The notes beneath the pieces were generated by a model. That model searched no databases, had not been told where the DNA came from, and saw nothing but the letters and a program-made list of their open reading frames with translations. Below, in pieces: positions 63,185 to 64,000 of a stretch of DNA of 64,000 nucleotides. Within the stretch, counting starts at the first letter, position 1; each line of letters starts with the position of its first letter. The position numbers and the translations under genes were made by a program. Origin of the DNA: JBBQAA01 sp038276395 (GTDB lineage: Bacteria > Actinomycetota > Thermoleophilia > Solirubrobacterales > Solirubrobacteraceae); the NCBI GenBank assembly GCA_038276395.1, contig JBBQAA010000040.1, positions 1-64,000 of the forward strand. Direction: 5' to 3'.

Positions 63185-64000
63185 TCAGGCGCAGCCCGAC
63201 AGGCGACTGGCGAGGCAGCGCGCCCGCCCGGGTGGGGGCACGTTCTGGTGCGAGCGGCCCGGCGGGGTGGCGCCCGCTGCGCTCGGCCACACCGAGTCGG
63301 CGATGTGGACGACGTAGAACCCGGTCGTCCCGTCGGAGTACCAGACGCCGTGGCGCGCGGTGTCGAAGGCGGGCTGCGACATCGCGTAGTCGCTGGCCAT
63401 GTAGCCGTTCTCCGAGCGCGGCTGCGGCGGCACGACGGCGTAGGCGATCTCCTTCGGGTGCAGGAGATCAGAGATGTCGAAGACCCGGAGGCCCGAGGCG
63501 ATGAACGAGCAGGCGATGACCTTCGGGTCGGTGCGCGTCGGGATGTTGCAGTAGTGCGCCGCGTAGCCCTGGGCAGGGTTGGTGGTTCCCGGGTCACCCG
63601 CGACCCCGGCCGCGTGGTGCTCGGCCGGGTTGTTGATGGCCAGGCGCAGGTTGGCCACGACGCGGGGGTGCGCCTCGTCGGAGATGTCGATGATGTGACC
63701 CGCGCCGACGGCGTCGGGGTTACCGGTGGGGTTGACCGTGCTCTGCGTGTACTCGTCGAACTCGAGCACGTAGGGCTTCCCGTTCTCGGTGAAGGGGATC
63801 GCGTTCTGAGGGATCGAGGCGTTGGCCCAGGTGAGGCGGCTGATCTCGCGGGTCTTCGGGTTCGGCACGCGCGCCTGGATCTGGCTCGTGTCGAGGATCA
63901 GCATGTCCCCGCCCGTCGGGTCGGCGACGTAGGCGCGGTTGCCGTCGTTGGAGAGCGACATCCCGTGCGCGACGACGTTCCCCTGCCAGAGGTCGTGCGG
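63185..64000 (-). CDS. LVIVD-repeat protein, partial (runs off right edge)
   Basis: The frame continues upstream of an internal ATG at 63961 to the window edge (PHDLWQGNVVAHG), so the N-terminus is missing. The visible 271 residues have beta-propeller repeats with the LVIVD-type phrases HIIDISDEAHPRVVANLRL and LRVFDISDLLHPKEIAYAV. Such proteins are usually exported and of unknown function. The C-terminus ends in CLASRLSGCA. Confidence 0.8.
   Translation of the reverse strand, partial: PHDLWQGNVVAHGMSLSNDGNRAYVADPTGGDMLILDTSQIQARVPNPKTREISRLTWANASIPQNAIPFTENGKPYVLEFDEYTQSTVNPTGNPDAVGAGHIIDISDEAHPRVVANLRLAINNPAEHHAAGVAGDPGTTNPAQGYAAHYCNIPTRTDPKVIACSFIASGLRVFDISDLLHPKEIAYAVVPPQPRSENGYMASDYAMSQPAFDTARHGVWYSDGTTGFYVVHIADSVWPSAAGATPPGRSHQNVPPPGRARCLASRLSGCA

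Overview
The window is a very GC-rich bacterial chromosome segment. The actinobacterial LexA box, a GTP-type PEP carboxykinase, an F420-type LLM oxidoreductase, DipZ, an ImuB/DnaE2 mutagenesis set, a sigma/anti-sigma fusion and LVIVD-repeat protein together suggest an actinomycete, most likely of the Thermoleophilia/Solirubrobacterales type. That placement rests on gene content and base composition only. Many genes seem to be transcribed from a TAnnnT -10 hexamer that ends 6-7 nt before the start codon, with no Shine-Dalgarno, which is the layout of leaderless mRNAs.

Layout. 1-4382: a secreted protein cut by the left edge, a fused sigma/anti-sigma gene, then a small integrase/excisionase module beside tRNA-Leu(GAG). 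4453-6352: lexA with its own SOS box, a zinc-ribbon partner, a VapBC pair whose toxin is frameshifted, and the RNase P RNA. 6407-15233: a protease relic, a flavin amine oxidase, a metallopeptidase and the SOS mutagenesis genes (imuB, a DUF6504-like gene, dnaE2), with two opposed genes between them. 15300-17920: a membrane-anchored cytochrome c, a c-di-AMP (ydaO-type) riboswitch ahead of a 68-residue membrane protein, and glnA. 17950-24082: a TetR/MFS efflux pair with a clear operator, a YyaL-type thioredoxin-domain protein, and overlapping ridA-ilvA. 24128-29974: a putrescine-utilisation (Puu-like) operon.

30104-40713: a secreted protein of unknown role with a non-canonical start, a fatty-acid group (acyl-CoA ligase, thioesterase, acyl-CoA dehydrogenase), an ureohydrolase, a clan-A glycosidase and its heavily frameshifted paralogue, an amidase, an Fpg-type glycosylase and a two-domain glyoxalase. 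40780-49998: a HxlR regulator, an acyl-CoA ligase pair with a FixX-like ferredoxin, an ABC exporter, a malyl-CoA-lyase-like gene divergent from a MaoC hydratase, and PEP carboxykinase. 50020-52200: a stretch of gene relics around a GH6-like secreted protein. 52213-64000: a crotonase, molybdenum-cofactor genes (mobA, moaA), dipZ, a CoA-transferase, SDR, ADH, epimerase and LLM genes, and an LVIVD-repeat protein cut by the right edge.

How the genes work together. LexA with three SOS boxes links lexA, imuB-DUF6504 and dnaE2 in one damage response. PuuA, PuuD, a permease and an aldehyde dehydrogenase form most of a polyamine-to-GABA route. RidA and IlvA are translationally coupled, as expected for an enamine-clearing partner. 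The CoA ligase, lyase, hydratase and PEPCK genes suggest C4-acid/CoA-thioester chemistry, which is inference. At least eight loci are truncated or frameshifted relics, while the housekeeping genes are intact, so this looks like real gene decay rather than general sequence error.
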